Positions 16,501 to 23,894 of a stretch of 47,905 nucleotides of DNA are shown here, piece after piece. The notes beneath the pieces were generated by a model. It was not told where the DNA came from and ran no database searches. It saw only the letters and a list, made by a program, of their open reading frames with translations. Numbering within the stretch: the first letter of the stretch is position 1; every line of letters starts with the position of its first letter. This DNA comes from an uncultured Paracoccus sp. (GTDB lineage Bacteria > Pseudomonadota > Alphaproteobacteria > Rhodobacterales > Rhodobacteraceae), in the NCBI RefSeq assembly GCF_937873615.1, contig NZ_CALMYP010000051.1, positions 1-47,905 of the forward strand, in the 5' to 3' direction. The position numbers were made by a program, and so were the translations under genes.

Positions 16501-17586
16501 TCACGTTCCCGCCAGATCGGCCCGGATTCGCGGTGCCATCCGGTCCAGCATCAGCGCCATGCCGATCAGCGGGCCGCATTGCAGCTGCCCGGTCTCGGCC
16601 AGTTCCAGCAGTTCCGTCCGGCTGATGATATGGGTGGCGATATCCTCGCCCTCCGAGGCCAGCCCGAAGCCCTGCCCCGACTGCCGCCCCGACAGATCGA
16701 CGGCGGCGATGAAGGGATAGAAGAACTCGCTGTTGGCGCCCGGCGTCGGGTAATGCGGCGGCAGCGGGTATAGCCCGCCGACCGTCAGCCCGGCCTCCTC
16801 CACCGCCTCGCGGCGGGCAGCCTCGGCCGGGCTTTCGCCCGCATCGACGCGCCCGGCGATGGGCTCCAGCATCCAGCATTGCGCCTGGCCGCGCGCCATC
16901 GGCCCGACCCGGAACTGGCTGATCAGCAGCACCGTATCGGCAACCGGATCATAGGGCAGAAGCAGCGCTGCATCGGCAGAGATGAAGACCTCGCGCTCCA
17001 GCACCGGCGACCAGCCCCCGTCGTGGCGGCGATGGCTGAGCGCGATCTCCTCGACCGAGAAGAAGCGCCCGTAAGCTTCGCGCCGGGACTGGATATCGAC
17101 CCGCGCCGGATCGGGCGCGGGCAGATGCGCCACCGGATCGGGTTCTGCGGCCACGCGCAGGCGGACCGCCGCGATCTCGGCGATGCGGCGCAGCCGGGCA
17201 TGCGCGCTCGCATCGTCGCGCAGGGTGTCGCGCGACAGCAGCATGGCGGCGGCCCGCGCCAGAAGCGGGCCCTGTTCGGCGCGCCAATCGGCACCGCCGC
17301 CCGCGCCCAGGCCCCAGACCGTCTGGCCGTCGGCCATGACCGGCGCCAGCCCGGCAATCTTCAGATAGCGGCGCAGATCCTCGCTGGCCGGCACCCGCAT
17401 CGCCGCGATCTCGCCCCGGCCCGCCTGCCAGGCCGGCCAAGCGCCGCCGATACCGGCATCCGCGCCGCCCGTCAGCCGCCCGGACAGGGTTTCGGCCCGC
17501 CCGTCCAGCCCCAGCAGATCCAGAAATTCGGGCGCCGCCAGCGGTCCGGCCAGCAGTAGTTCGGCCCCGTTGTCAGTCGTGTTCAC
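16501..17586 (-). CDS. trgB: NUDIX hydrolase, TrgB-like (ADP-ribose pyrophosphatase type)
   Basis: 361 residues. The C-terminal half carries a complete NUDIX box (G-x5-E-x7-REAVEEAGL, about residues 245-267) and the ADP-ribose pyrophosphatase-like segment LLISQFRVGPMARGQAQCWMLE. The N-terminal half is alanine-rich with no recognised motif, unlike short NUDIX enzymes. GTG start at 17586 overlaps the upstream stop codon. Gene order with cysK matches the Rhodobacter tellurite-resistance locus, from which the trgB name comes; that identity is from size, box and context only. Confidence 0.75.
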   Translation of the reverse strand: MNTTDNGAELLLAGPLAAPEFLDLLGLDGRAETLSGRLTGGADAGIGGAWPAWQAGRGEIAAMRVPASEDLRRYLKIAGLAPVMADGQTVWGLGAGGGADWRAEQGPLLARAAAMLLSRDTLRDDASAHARLRRIAEIAAVRLRVAAEPDPVAHLPAPDPARVDIQSRREAYGRFFSVEEIALSHRRHDGGWSPVLEREVFISADAALLLPYDPVADTVLLISQFRVGPMARGQAQCWMLEPIAGRVDAGESPAEAARREAVEEAGLTVGGLYPLPPHYPTPGANSEFFYPFIAAVDLSGRQSGQGFGLASEGEDIATHIISRTELLELAETGQLQCGPLIGMALMLDRMAPRIRADLAGT

Positions 17587-18476
17587 AATGGGGTTCCTTT
17601 CATGCGCCGCGCGGCCGCCCGGCCGGTCTCGGCCGCGAGTTTTTCCAGCACGTCATCCTCGGCCCGCTCGATCAGCCCGTGCAATGCCTGCATTTCGGCA
17701 CTGGCGCGTATCGCGGCGGCGCGATTGACCGCCGCCGCGCCAAGGGGGGCATAGGCCGCATACCAGTTGAGCCGGATCCGCAAAGCCGCCTCCTGCTGCA
17801 ATTCCGGCACCTGCAACGACAGATCGGCAGCGGTATCCTCCGGGCTGGTCGGAAATTCGAAACCACCCGCCTCGGCAAACGCCCCCGCGAAAGCCATCTG
17901 CCGGTTCATCGCCCGCGCCATGGCCGGCGTGACCGGGTCCTGCATCGCGATCATGTGGTCGATCGCCGCCAGCACCGGCGCTTCCCGCGCGGCATCCGAA
18001 CGCATCCGCTGCACCAGAAGGTCAAGCTCGACGCGCTGCGCCAACTCGATCCGCGCGGCCAGGATCAGCCCCTGCCCGTCCGGCCCGGCATCGACACCCG
18101 TGGCCCCGAGCGCCGCCAGCAGGCGCGGATCGGCCGCCCGCACCGGATCCAGCCTGACCGAGATCGCCGCCAGAAGCAGTGCCGAGACCCGCGCCGGATC
18201 GTGGATCCGCGCCACCTCCTGGCGCCAGCTTTCGCCCTCCTGCCCGCCCAGATAGACCTGCGCCATGCGATCGGCAAAAAGCCGCGATTCGGCCCCGATC
18301 GCCGCCGCCCGACTTTCGCCGAGCCCCGCCTGAAAGACCTGTTCGGCCAGCGGCGCGATGCTCAAGGGTTCGGTCGGCACCAATGGCCGCGCGCCCTCAT
18401 CGGCCCGCGCGACCATGCCGAACGCCATTGCCAGAGCAATGCCGATGACAGGCGCAGAGATGCCGAAATGGCGCAT
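17583..18476 (-). CDS. Secreted helical protein of unknown function
   Basis: 297 residues from ATG 18476 (GGGGA about 8 bases upstream). A signal peptide (GISAPVIGIALAMAFGMVARA) precedes a mostly helical, alanine-rich mature part with no cysteine and no catalytic motif I recognise. A late segment LRIRLNWYAAYAPLGAAAVNRAAAIRAS resembles the DUF2059-type layout, but I cannot assign it firmly. It is first in a minus-strand operon with the NUDIX gene (overlap), cysK and the MscS channel. An apparent N-terminal extension reads through tRNA-Ser and is not real. Confidence 0.7.
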   Translation of the reverse strand: MRHFGISAPVIGIALAMAFGMVARADEGARPLVPTEPLSIAPLAEQVFQAGLGESRAAAIGAESRLFADRMAQVYLGGQEGESWRQEVARIHDPARVSALLLAAISVRLDPVRAADPRLLAALGATGVDAGPDGQGLILAARIELAQRVELDLLVQRMRSDAAREAPVLAAIDHMIAMQDPVTPAMARAMNRQMAFAGAFAEAGGFEFPTSPEDTAADLSLQVPELQQEAALRIRLNWYAAYAPLGAAAVNRAAAIRASAEMQALHGLIERAEDDVLEKLAAETGRAAARRMKGTPL

Positions 18477-18574
18477 GGTCATTTCCCCGAGAACAACGGG
18501 CGCATTTCGCCGAAAACCCCCTTGCGCTTCAACCCCCCGCCGGTTAAATGCGCCTCCACCACACCAGAAAGCGC

Positions 18575-18664
18575 GGAGAGGTGCCGGAGTGGTCGAACGG
18601 GGCGGTCTCGAAAACCGTTGAGCCTGCAAGGGTTCCGTGGGTTCGAATCCCACCCTCTCCGCCA
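18575..18664 (+). tRNA. tRNA-Ser (anticodon CGA)
   Basis: A 90-base class II tRNA with acceptor GGAGAGG/CCTCTCC, anticodon loop CTCGAAA (anticodon 18609-18611), a long variable arm, T-arm GTGGGTTCGAATCCCAC, G discriminator and encoded CCA. Its last four bases begin the 249-bp direct repeat that recurs at 45754. Confidence 0.97.
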
Positions 18665-18909
18665 CGCATTCTTCTGAAGAATGCTCTGCTTTGCTTTCAT
18701 CTTCTCATGTCTTTGATCTTTAGCGCTGTTCCTGGGGATTGGCGGTTCTGTGGATCTGTATTTGCAGCGATATCTGGCGCGCTTTCCGGCGTTTTGGGGC
18801 ACCGGTCTCTGCGGTCATGCCGGGCGGATACGTTTGGGCTCCGGGCGGGTTTTGGGGCACGCCCGCGCGGCAGGTCTGGGTTTTGCGCGAGCCATTTACA
18901 GGGAATTAA
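18661..18909. repeat. 249-bp direct repeat, copy 1
   Basis: The stretch from the tRNA-Ser 3' GCCA through its terminator to CAGGGAATTAA is repeated at 45754-46002 in the same orientation. I count two differences (G/A at 18709 and at 18729). The two copies bracket 27 kb. No convincing gene lies in it; the small open frames are GC-skew artefacts. Here the sequence continues into the 22-bp iterons. Confidence 0.9.
18666..18700 (+). terminator. tRNA-Ser terminator
   Basis: GCATTCTT-CTG-AAGAATGC is a perfect 8-bp hairpin two bases after the encoded CCA, followed by a T/C-rich run (tctgctttgctttc). The same hairpin is copied at 45759-45777, where no tRNA precedes it. Confidence 0.75.
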
Positions 18910-19081
18910 CAGGGAAATTGTTGAAAGACATGGCCTGAACGTTGCTCCCGCCATATATTTCTCACGTAAAAACAGTGTCTTGGCCGGCGAATTCCCTGCC
19001 CGCAGTAACAGGGAATTAAATCCGCACGATCAGGGAATAAATTCGGCAGGTTCAGGGAATTATATCCGACGAAACAGGGAG
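18899..19081. repeat. CAGGGAAT iterons next to the recombinase gene
   Basis: CAGGGAA occurs at 18899, 18910, 19009, 19031 and 19053, with a CAGGGAG at 19075 and an inverted copy ATTCCCTG at 18991. The last four are exactly 22 bases apart, two turns of B-DNA, and share an AT-rich tail (CAGGGAATTAAAT and variants). They lie between tRNA-Ser and the recombinase stop codon, so they could be recombinase or accessory-factor binding sites. The rest of 18910-19136 shows no gene. Confidence 0.75.
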
Positions 19082-19136
19082 TGTCGGGCGCGGTGGTTCC
19101 CAGGCAGGATCCCGGTTCTGCTGCTCCACGCGACGC

Positions 19137-20744
19137 CTATCGGACAGCGAGATCGCGGATCATCCGGCGCTGCTCATCCCAATCGGGCGGGATCCCTCTC
19201 GTCAGTAGCCTGGCGAGGGTCAGGCCCGGAGGCTGACGGCCGAGCAGGATGTCGCGCTGCAGGTCCGGAGCCAGGAAGGCCAGTTGCAGCCGCTTGCGGG
19301 CATAGGGGGTCGTCGGCGCGCCGTCACAGGTTGGCAGGCCGTTGCGGTCGTACTGCACCTGCGCATGGGCCTTGCGCAGCGCCGCGATCAGCGCCGGGTC
19401 GGGATGGCTGCGTTCCGCCACCGCCTCCAGCCGGTATTGCCGCCGCTGCAGGCGCATCTCGTGGCGCAGACGCAACGCACCGGGATGTTGCGGGTCCGCA
19501 TCCAGAACCTCGCCAGCGATCAGCAGGTCACGCAGCGCGGATGGCGTGTCGTGCTCGATGATCAGCAGGATATGATCCTCGTGGATCTCCACCCCCTGCA
19601 GACAGGGCCATGCGACCTCGGCACCGGGCAGGTCCAGCCGATGCAGGATCTCGGCCACCCGCGCCTCGATCAGCGGGGCCGGAATCCGCTGGCCCCCGGC
19701 CTCGCCCCGGTCCCGGCGGATCCGCCCTTGCTGCAAGCCCTGAGAGACATAGTAGCGGTAGCGCTTGCCGCCCCGGCCCCGTGCTGCAGCCGGTGACATG
19801 CCCTGCCCGGCTCCATCCCGGATCCGGCCCGTCAGCCAGGCCGTCGCATCGGCGCCCATTTTGCCTCTATCGCAGACCTGCCCCCGGTAGCGCCCGGCAT
19901 GGGCCGCCAATTGTCGCTGCACGGCCTCGAACAGATCCGCATCGACGATGGCCTCGTGCCGGCCCGGCCAGGTCTTGCCCTTATGCGGGATCTCGCCGCG
20001 ATAGATGCGGTTACGCAGCAGATAGAACAGCGCGCCGCGGCTGAAGCACCGACCGCCGAGGAGCTTGCCCTTGCGGCTGACATGCCGCTTCGAACGGATC
20101 CCCTGCCGGTTCAGCCAGTCCAGCAGCGCCGGCACCGAGCCGAGTTCCAGATAACGCCGGAAGATCAGCCGCACCGTCTCGGCCTCTGCCGGGTTGAGCA
20201 CCAGCACCCGCTCCCCGCCCGGGGGCGGCAGGTCATAGCCCAAAGGCACTGTCCCACCCATCCACAACCCCTTCTGCTTCGAGGCGGCGATCTTGTCGCG
20301 GATCCGCTCTCCGGTCACCTCGCGTTCGAACTGGGCAAAGCTGAGCAGCACGTTCAGCGTCAGCCGCCCCATGCTGCTGGTGGTGTTGAAGGATTGGGTC
20401 ACGGAGACGAAGCTGACCTGGTGCCGGTCGAAGATCTCCAGCATGCGGGCAAAGTCGGCCAGGGCCCGGGTCAGCCGGTCGATCTTGTAGACCACGACCA
20501 CATCGACGTGACCGGCGGCGATATCCCCGAGCAGCTGGCGCAGGCCCGGTCGCTCCATGCTGCCGCCCGAGAAGCCGCCATCGTCATAATGATCGGGTAG
20601 CGCTGTCCAGCCCTCGGCCCGCTGGCTTTTGACATAGGCCGCGCAGGCCTCGCGCTGCGCATCCAGCGAGTTGAAGGCCTGGTCCAGCCCCTCATCGGAA
20701 CTCTTGCGGGTATAGAGCGCGCAGCGCAGCTTCCTGCGGCTCAT
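19137..20744 (-). CDS. Large serine recombinase (site-specific integrase/resolvase)
   Basis: 535 residues. The N-terminal resolvase domain has the catalytic serine in YTRKSS (Ser15) and the arginine-bearing IDRLTRALADFARML and QFEREVTGERIRDKI helices. The following recombinase domain (MGGTVPLGYDL, FRRYLELGSVPALLDWLNRQGI, RNRIYRGEIPHKGKTWPG) binds DNA. It would cut and rejoin att-like sites by a Ser-linked intermediate. Overlap of its ATG with the original DUF2924 stop codon (ATGA at 20741) shows the two were one operon. The location beside tRNA-Ser and a long direct repeat makes it the likely mover of this island. Confidence 0.92.
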   Translation of the reverse strand: MSRRKLRCALYTRKSSDEGLDQAFNSLDAQREACAAYVKSQRAEGWTALPDHYDDGGFSGGSMERPGLRQLLGDIAAGHVDVVVVYKIDRLTRALADFARMLEIFDRHQVSFVSVTQSFNTTSSMGRLTLNVLLSFAQFEREVTGERIRDKIAASKQKGLWMGGTVPLGYDLPPPGGERVLVLNPAEAETVRLIFRRYLELGSVPALLDWLNRQGIRSKRHVSRKGKLLGGRCFSRGALFYLLRNRIYRGEIPHKGKTWPGRHEAIVDADLFEAVQRQLAAHAGRYRGQVCDRGKMGADATAWLTGRIRDGAGQGMSPAAARGRGGKRYRYYVSQGLQQGRIRRDRGEAGGQRIPAPLIEARVAEILHRLDLPGAEVAWPCLQGVEIHEDHILLIIEHDTPSALRDLLIAGEVLDADPQHPGALRLRHEMRLQRRQYRLEAVAERSHPDPALIAALRKAHAQVQYDRNGLPTCDGAPTTPYARKRLQLAFLAPDLQRDILLGRQPPGLTLARLLTRGIPPDWDEQRRMIRDLAVR

Positions 20745-20833
20745 CCTTGCCGCCCCGACCGGCCCGGGCCGGCCTCCAGCCCGAAGAAGCGCGGCCCGTT
20801 CCAGCGCGTGCCGGTGATCGCGCGCGCCACCCG

Positions 20834-21232
20834 CTACAGCGAGGCGAAGCGCTTGCCCTGCCAGTAGAACCAGTCCTCGCCGATCAGGACCTCGTGGCAG
20901 GCCCCGGCCCAGTCCCGGCGCAGCACCGTGCCGGGACCCAGTTCCAGCCCTTGCGCCCGCACCGGGCCGGTCCGCGACAGTGCCCGCCGGCTGATCGCAT
21001 CGAGCCCGCCCACCGCCTCTGCCTGCATCCGCCAGGCGATCATCAGCCGCAGCAGGCCGGGCGAGCGCAAACCAGGCGCCGCGCCCCAGCGGGCCGCCCA
21101 GATCCGGCGCAGATCATGAAGATCGACCCCTTCCAGCGCGGCAAGCTCAGCAGGCAGGTTGCAGAGCGGATCGGTGGGTTGGGCAAGTGGCGAAGACGGT
21201 TCTGCCTGGCGTGGTCGGTGGTGCATGTTCAT
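20834..21232 (-). CDS. DUF2924 protein, cut short by an in-frame amber codon
   Basis: 132 residues as read, with the DUF2924 pattern LPAELAALEGVDLHDLRRIWAARWG...LLRLMIAWRMQ. ATG 21232 has GGGAG 6 bases upstream. The frame stops at TAG (20834-20836) right after WQGKRFASL. The same frame then continues RVARAITGTRWNGPRFFGL, the normal conserved C-terminus of the family, and ends at TGA overlapping the recombinase ATG. So the gene carries a single nonsense codon (probably from TCG) removing 31 residues. DUF2924 proteins accompany serine recombinases in alphaproteobacterial mobile elements; their biochemical role is unknown. Confidence 0.85.
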   Translation of the reverse strand: MNMHHRPRQAEPSSPLAQPTDPLCNLPAELAALEGVDLHDLRRIWAARWGAAPGLRSPGLLRLMIAWRMQAEAVGGLDAISRRALSRTGPVRAQGLELGPGTVLRRDWAGACHEVLIGEDWFYWQGKRFASL

Positions 21233-21585
21233 GAAAAACTCCCGGCTCGGAACGCTGCGCCGCATCGCGCGGCTGTCCCCATCACGCTCGGTTGCCCGGC
21301 ACAGTCCAGTCGGAAAGAGCGTAAAGTGCATGGTCATGCCAATGATGATCGGAAAGCGTAAAGCAACCGGCCAACCGTCGCCCCGTCAGCGGGGTGCCGC
21401 TGTCATGAGCAGGACGGTCAGGAAGCGTTCTCCGATATCCATGAACATTCCCTCAGGCAGAAGTCGCACGACCCATGGTATGTGTTGCAACGTCTACGCA
21501 CTAAATATTGTGCACAGCCTAGGAAGGACGTATCTTGCGGAAGCAGAAGATACGAGCAGAAACACCCAGAACGGGATAAGAAACC
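21233..21585. other. Intergenic region between divergent DUF2924 and methyltransferase genes
   Basis: No convincing gene is visible. It must hold promoters for both directions; a relatively AT-rich patch at 21500-21512 (ctaaatattgtgc) is the best candidate, but no clear -35/-10 pair can be assigned. Confidence 0.4.
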
Positions 21586-22893
21586 ATGGTCACCAAACCA
21601 CAGATCGAGCAGATCGCACCCTCGGCACTCAAACCCTGGGCCAGGAATGCCCGAACCCATTCGAAGAAGCAGCTGCGCCAGATCGCCGACAGCATCAGGA
21701 CCTTCGGCTTTACCAACCCGGTGCTGATCGACCGCGAGAACACCATCCTCGCCGGCCATGGCCGCGTCGCAGCGGCCATGATTCTGGAGATGGCAAGCGT
21801 GCCCTGTGTCCGGCTGGAGCACATGAGCCCGGCGCAGAAGCGGGCCTATGTGATTGCCGACAACAAGCTGGCGCTGAATGCCGGCTGGGATGACAGCATC
21901 CTGGCCGAAGAGCTGGAGGCGCTCGTGGCCGGGGATCTGGACTTTGACATTGGCGTGATCGGCTTCGAGGTGGCAGAGATCGATGCCCTGATCGACGGGC
22001 TCACGCCTGAAGAAGACGGCGACCCGGCCGACGATCTTCAGCCGGAGCCGGCTGCGGCCCGGGTCCGGCCCGGCGATATCTGGCAGCTTGGTCGTCATCG
22101 CCTGATCTGTGGCGACAGTCTGAATCCAGTGGTGGTATCGCAGTTGATGGCAGGCGATCTGGCCCGCATGGTGTTTACCGATCCGCCTTATAACGTGCCC
22201 ATCGATGGCCATGTCGGCGGCAAGGGCAAGGTGAAGCACCGCGAATTCGCCATGGCGTCGGGCGAGATGAGTGCTGCCGAGTTCACCGACTTCCTGACCC
22301 GCGCCCTGCGCGGGCATGCCGATCACAGCCTGGATGGATCGATCCACTTCGTCTGCATGGACTGGCGCCACATGCGGGAGGTGCTTGATGCGGGCGCGGC
22401 GGTCTATGACGCGCTGAAGAATCTGATTGTCTGGGTCAAGGACAATGGCGGCATGGGGACCTTCTACCGCTCGCGCCACGAATTGATCTTCGCCTTCAAG
22501 AAGGGCAGCGCCGCGCATGTGAACAGTTTCGAGTTGGGGCAGCACGGGCGCTACCGGACCAATGTCTGGCAATACCGGGGCGTGAACACCATGAAGGCCG
22601 GGCGCATGGAGGAGCTTGGCATGCACCCCACGGTCAAGCCTGTCCAGATGATCATCGATGCGATCCGGGACTGCTCGGGCCGCGGCGAGATCGTGCTCGA
22701 CCTGTTTGGCGGTTCTGGCTCGACGCTGATCGCGGCGGAACGGAGCGGGCGCGACGCCCGGCTCTGCGAGATCGATCCGCTCTATTGCGACCGGATCCTG
22801 ACCAGGTGGGAGATTCTGGCGCATGACGAGGCCCAGCAGCTTGTCTGCGGTTGGCAGAGGCCGGACGTGGCCGCATTGGAGGCCGCCGAATGA
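21586..22893 (+). CDS. ParB-domain/DNA adenine or cytosine-N4 methyltransferase fusion
   Basis: 435 residues. The first 110 or so residues form a ParB/Srx-like nuclease-fold domain (TFGFTNPVLIDRENTILAGHGRVAAA, IADNKLALNAGWDD). The rest is an N6-adenine or N4-cytosine methyltransferase with the catalytic DPPY (residues 199-202) before the SAM-binding FGGSGST (from residue 374), which is the beta-class order. Segments YRSRHELIFAFKKG and HPTVKPVQMI are typical. Such fusions are common in prophages and mobile elements as orphan methyltransferases; no restriction enzyme gene is adjacent. It overlaps the next gene by four bases. Confidence 0.88.
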   Translation: MVTKPQIEQIAPSALKPWARNARTHSKKQLRQIADSIRTFGFTNPVLIDRENTILAGHGRVAAAMILEMASVPCVRLEHMSPAQKRAYVIADNKLALNAGWDDSILAEELEALVAGDLDFDIGVIGFEVAEIDALIDGLTPEEDGDPADDLQPEPAAARVRPGDIWQLGRHRLICGDSLNPVVVSQLMAGDLARMVFTDPPYNVPIDGHVGGKGKVKHREFAMASGEMSAAEFTDFLTRALRGHADHSLDGSIHFVCMDWRHMREVLDAGAAVYDALKNLIVWVKDNGGMGTFYRSRHELIFAFKKGSAAHVNSFELGQHGRYRTNVWQYRGVNTMKAGRMEELGMHPTVKPVQMIIDAIRDCSGRGEIVLDLFGGSGSTLIAAERSGRDARLCEIDPLYCDRILTRWEILAHDEAQQLVCGWQRPDVAALEAAE

Positions 22894-23729
22894 CGCGTGG
22901 ATCGCAAAAGCCCCCCGGTTCTCTGCCAGCCATGACCGGCGCGTCGTCGGCACAGGACTATGAGGTCGGCTATGGCAAGCCGCCCAAGGCGCATCGGTTC
23001 CGGAAGGGCCAGTCCGGCAATCCGCGTGGTCGACCGAAGGGCAGAAAGAACAACCGCCCGGCGCTGAACGAAGAGCGTCTGAAGAACATCATCCTCGACG
23101 AGGCCTATCGCGGCATCGACATCCGCGATGGCGACCGCACCCTGACCGTGCCGATGACCCAGGCGGTGATGCGCGCCATCGCCCATAATGCCGTCAAGGG
23201 GAGGCACCAGTCCCAGAAGCTCTTTGCCGAACTAGTGGGCGGGATCGAGGCCGAGAACAAGGCGCTCCACCACGCGCATCTGGAGGCCATGATCGAATAC
23301 AAGGTCCAATGGGAGAAGGAGTTGGACCGGCGCGCACGGCTCGGCATCACTGGCCTGCCAGAGCCGCTGCCACATCCCGATCACGTCGTCATCGATATTC
23401 GCAAAGGCACTGCGACAGTCAACGGACCGTATACGAATGAAGAAAGGCTCATCTATGAGCGCGGGGCCGAGCTCTGGGCCGAGTATTTCGGGGATATCCC
23501 CTTCATGGAACGCCTGCTTGCCAGCGAAACCTCCACGCGGCAACGCAAGGACATGGCTGACACCATCGCGAAAATGCGACAGGCGCAGGCGCTCTTCGAT
23601 CAGGCCATCCCCAATGACATGAAATGCGCCGCATTGATCAACCACCGCAAGCGGGACAAGGATGAACACGCACGGGATGCAAGCAGGATCATCGCAAATG
23701 CAAAGGAAGTCACGAAATACCTGAAATGA
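22890..23729 (+). CDS. DUF5681-domain phage-associated protein
   Basis: 279 residues from the ATG overlapping the methyltransferase stop. The N-terminus contains the DUF5681 pattern VGYGKPPKAHRFRKGQSGNPRGRPKG, a basic glycine-rich segment. The rest is charged and helical with no catalytic motif. In prophages this protein sits between a ParB-methyltransferase and the terminase, hinting at a DNA-packaging or DNA-binding role, but the function is not established. Here no terminase follows; the cas operon begins 165 bases downstream. Confidence 0.8.
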   Translation: MTRGSQKPPGSLPAMTGASSAQDYEVGYGKPPKAHRFRKGQSGNPRGRPKGRKNNRPALNEERLKNIILDEAYRGIDIRDGDRTLTVPMTQAVMRAIAHNAVKGRHQSQKLFAELVGGIEAENKALHHAHLEAMIEYKVQWEKELDRRARLGITGLPEPLPHPDHVVIDIRKGTATVNGPYTNEERLIYERGAELWAEYFGDIPFMERLLASETSTRQRKDMADTIAKMRQAQALFDQAIPNDMKCAALINHRKRDKDEHARDASRIIANAKEVTKYLK

Positions 23730-23894
23730 ACCGAAACAGGTAAAGAGCCCGCGTCAAAGGCAGCAGAGAAAAAAGGCGTCGGGAACCCCGAAGTCAAGCT
23801 ACGGCTAGAAATTGCCGCGCGATAGTCGGAAATTGTTAACGAACGGTGATCCAGTTTGTACCGGCATCGCGAAAATTCAAACACGCAGGACAGT

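Noticed and set aside
18477-18665. N-terminal extension of the 17583-18476 gene (reads VGFEPTEPLQAQRFSRPPRSTTPAP)
   Set aside because: This is the reverse translation of tRNA-Ser, a well-known artefact; the signal peptide and ribosome-binding site put the start at 18476.
18697-18954. Small minus-strand frames in the 249-bp repeat (present in both copies)
   Set aside because: Proline/arginine-rich, no ribosome-binding site, overlapping the tRNA terminator region; repeated only because the DNA is repeated.
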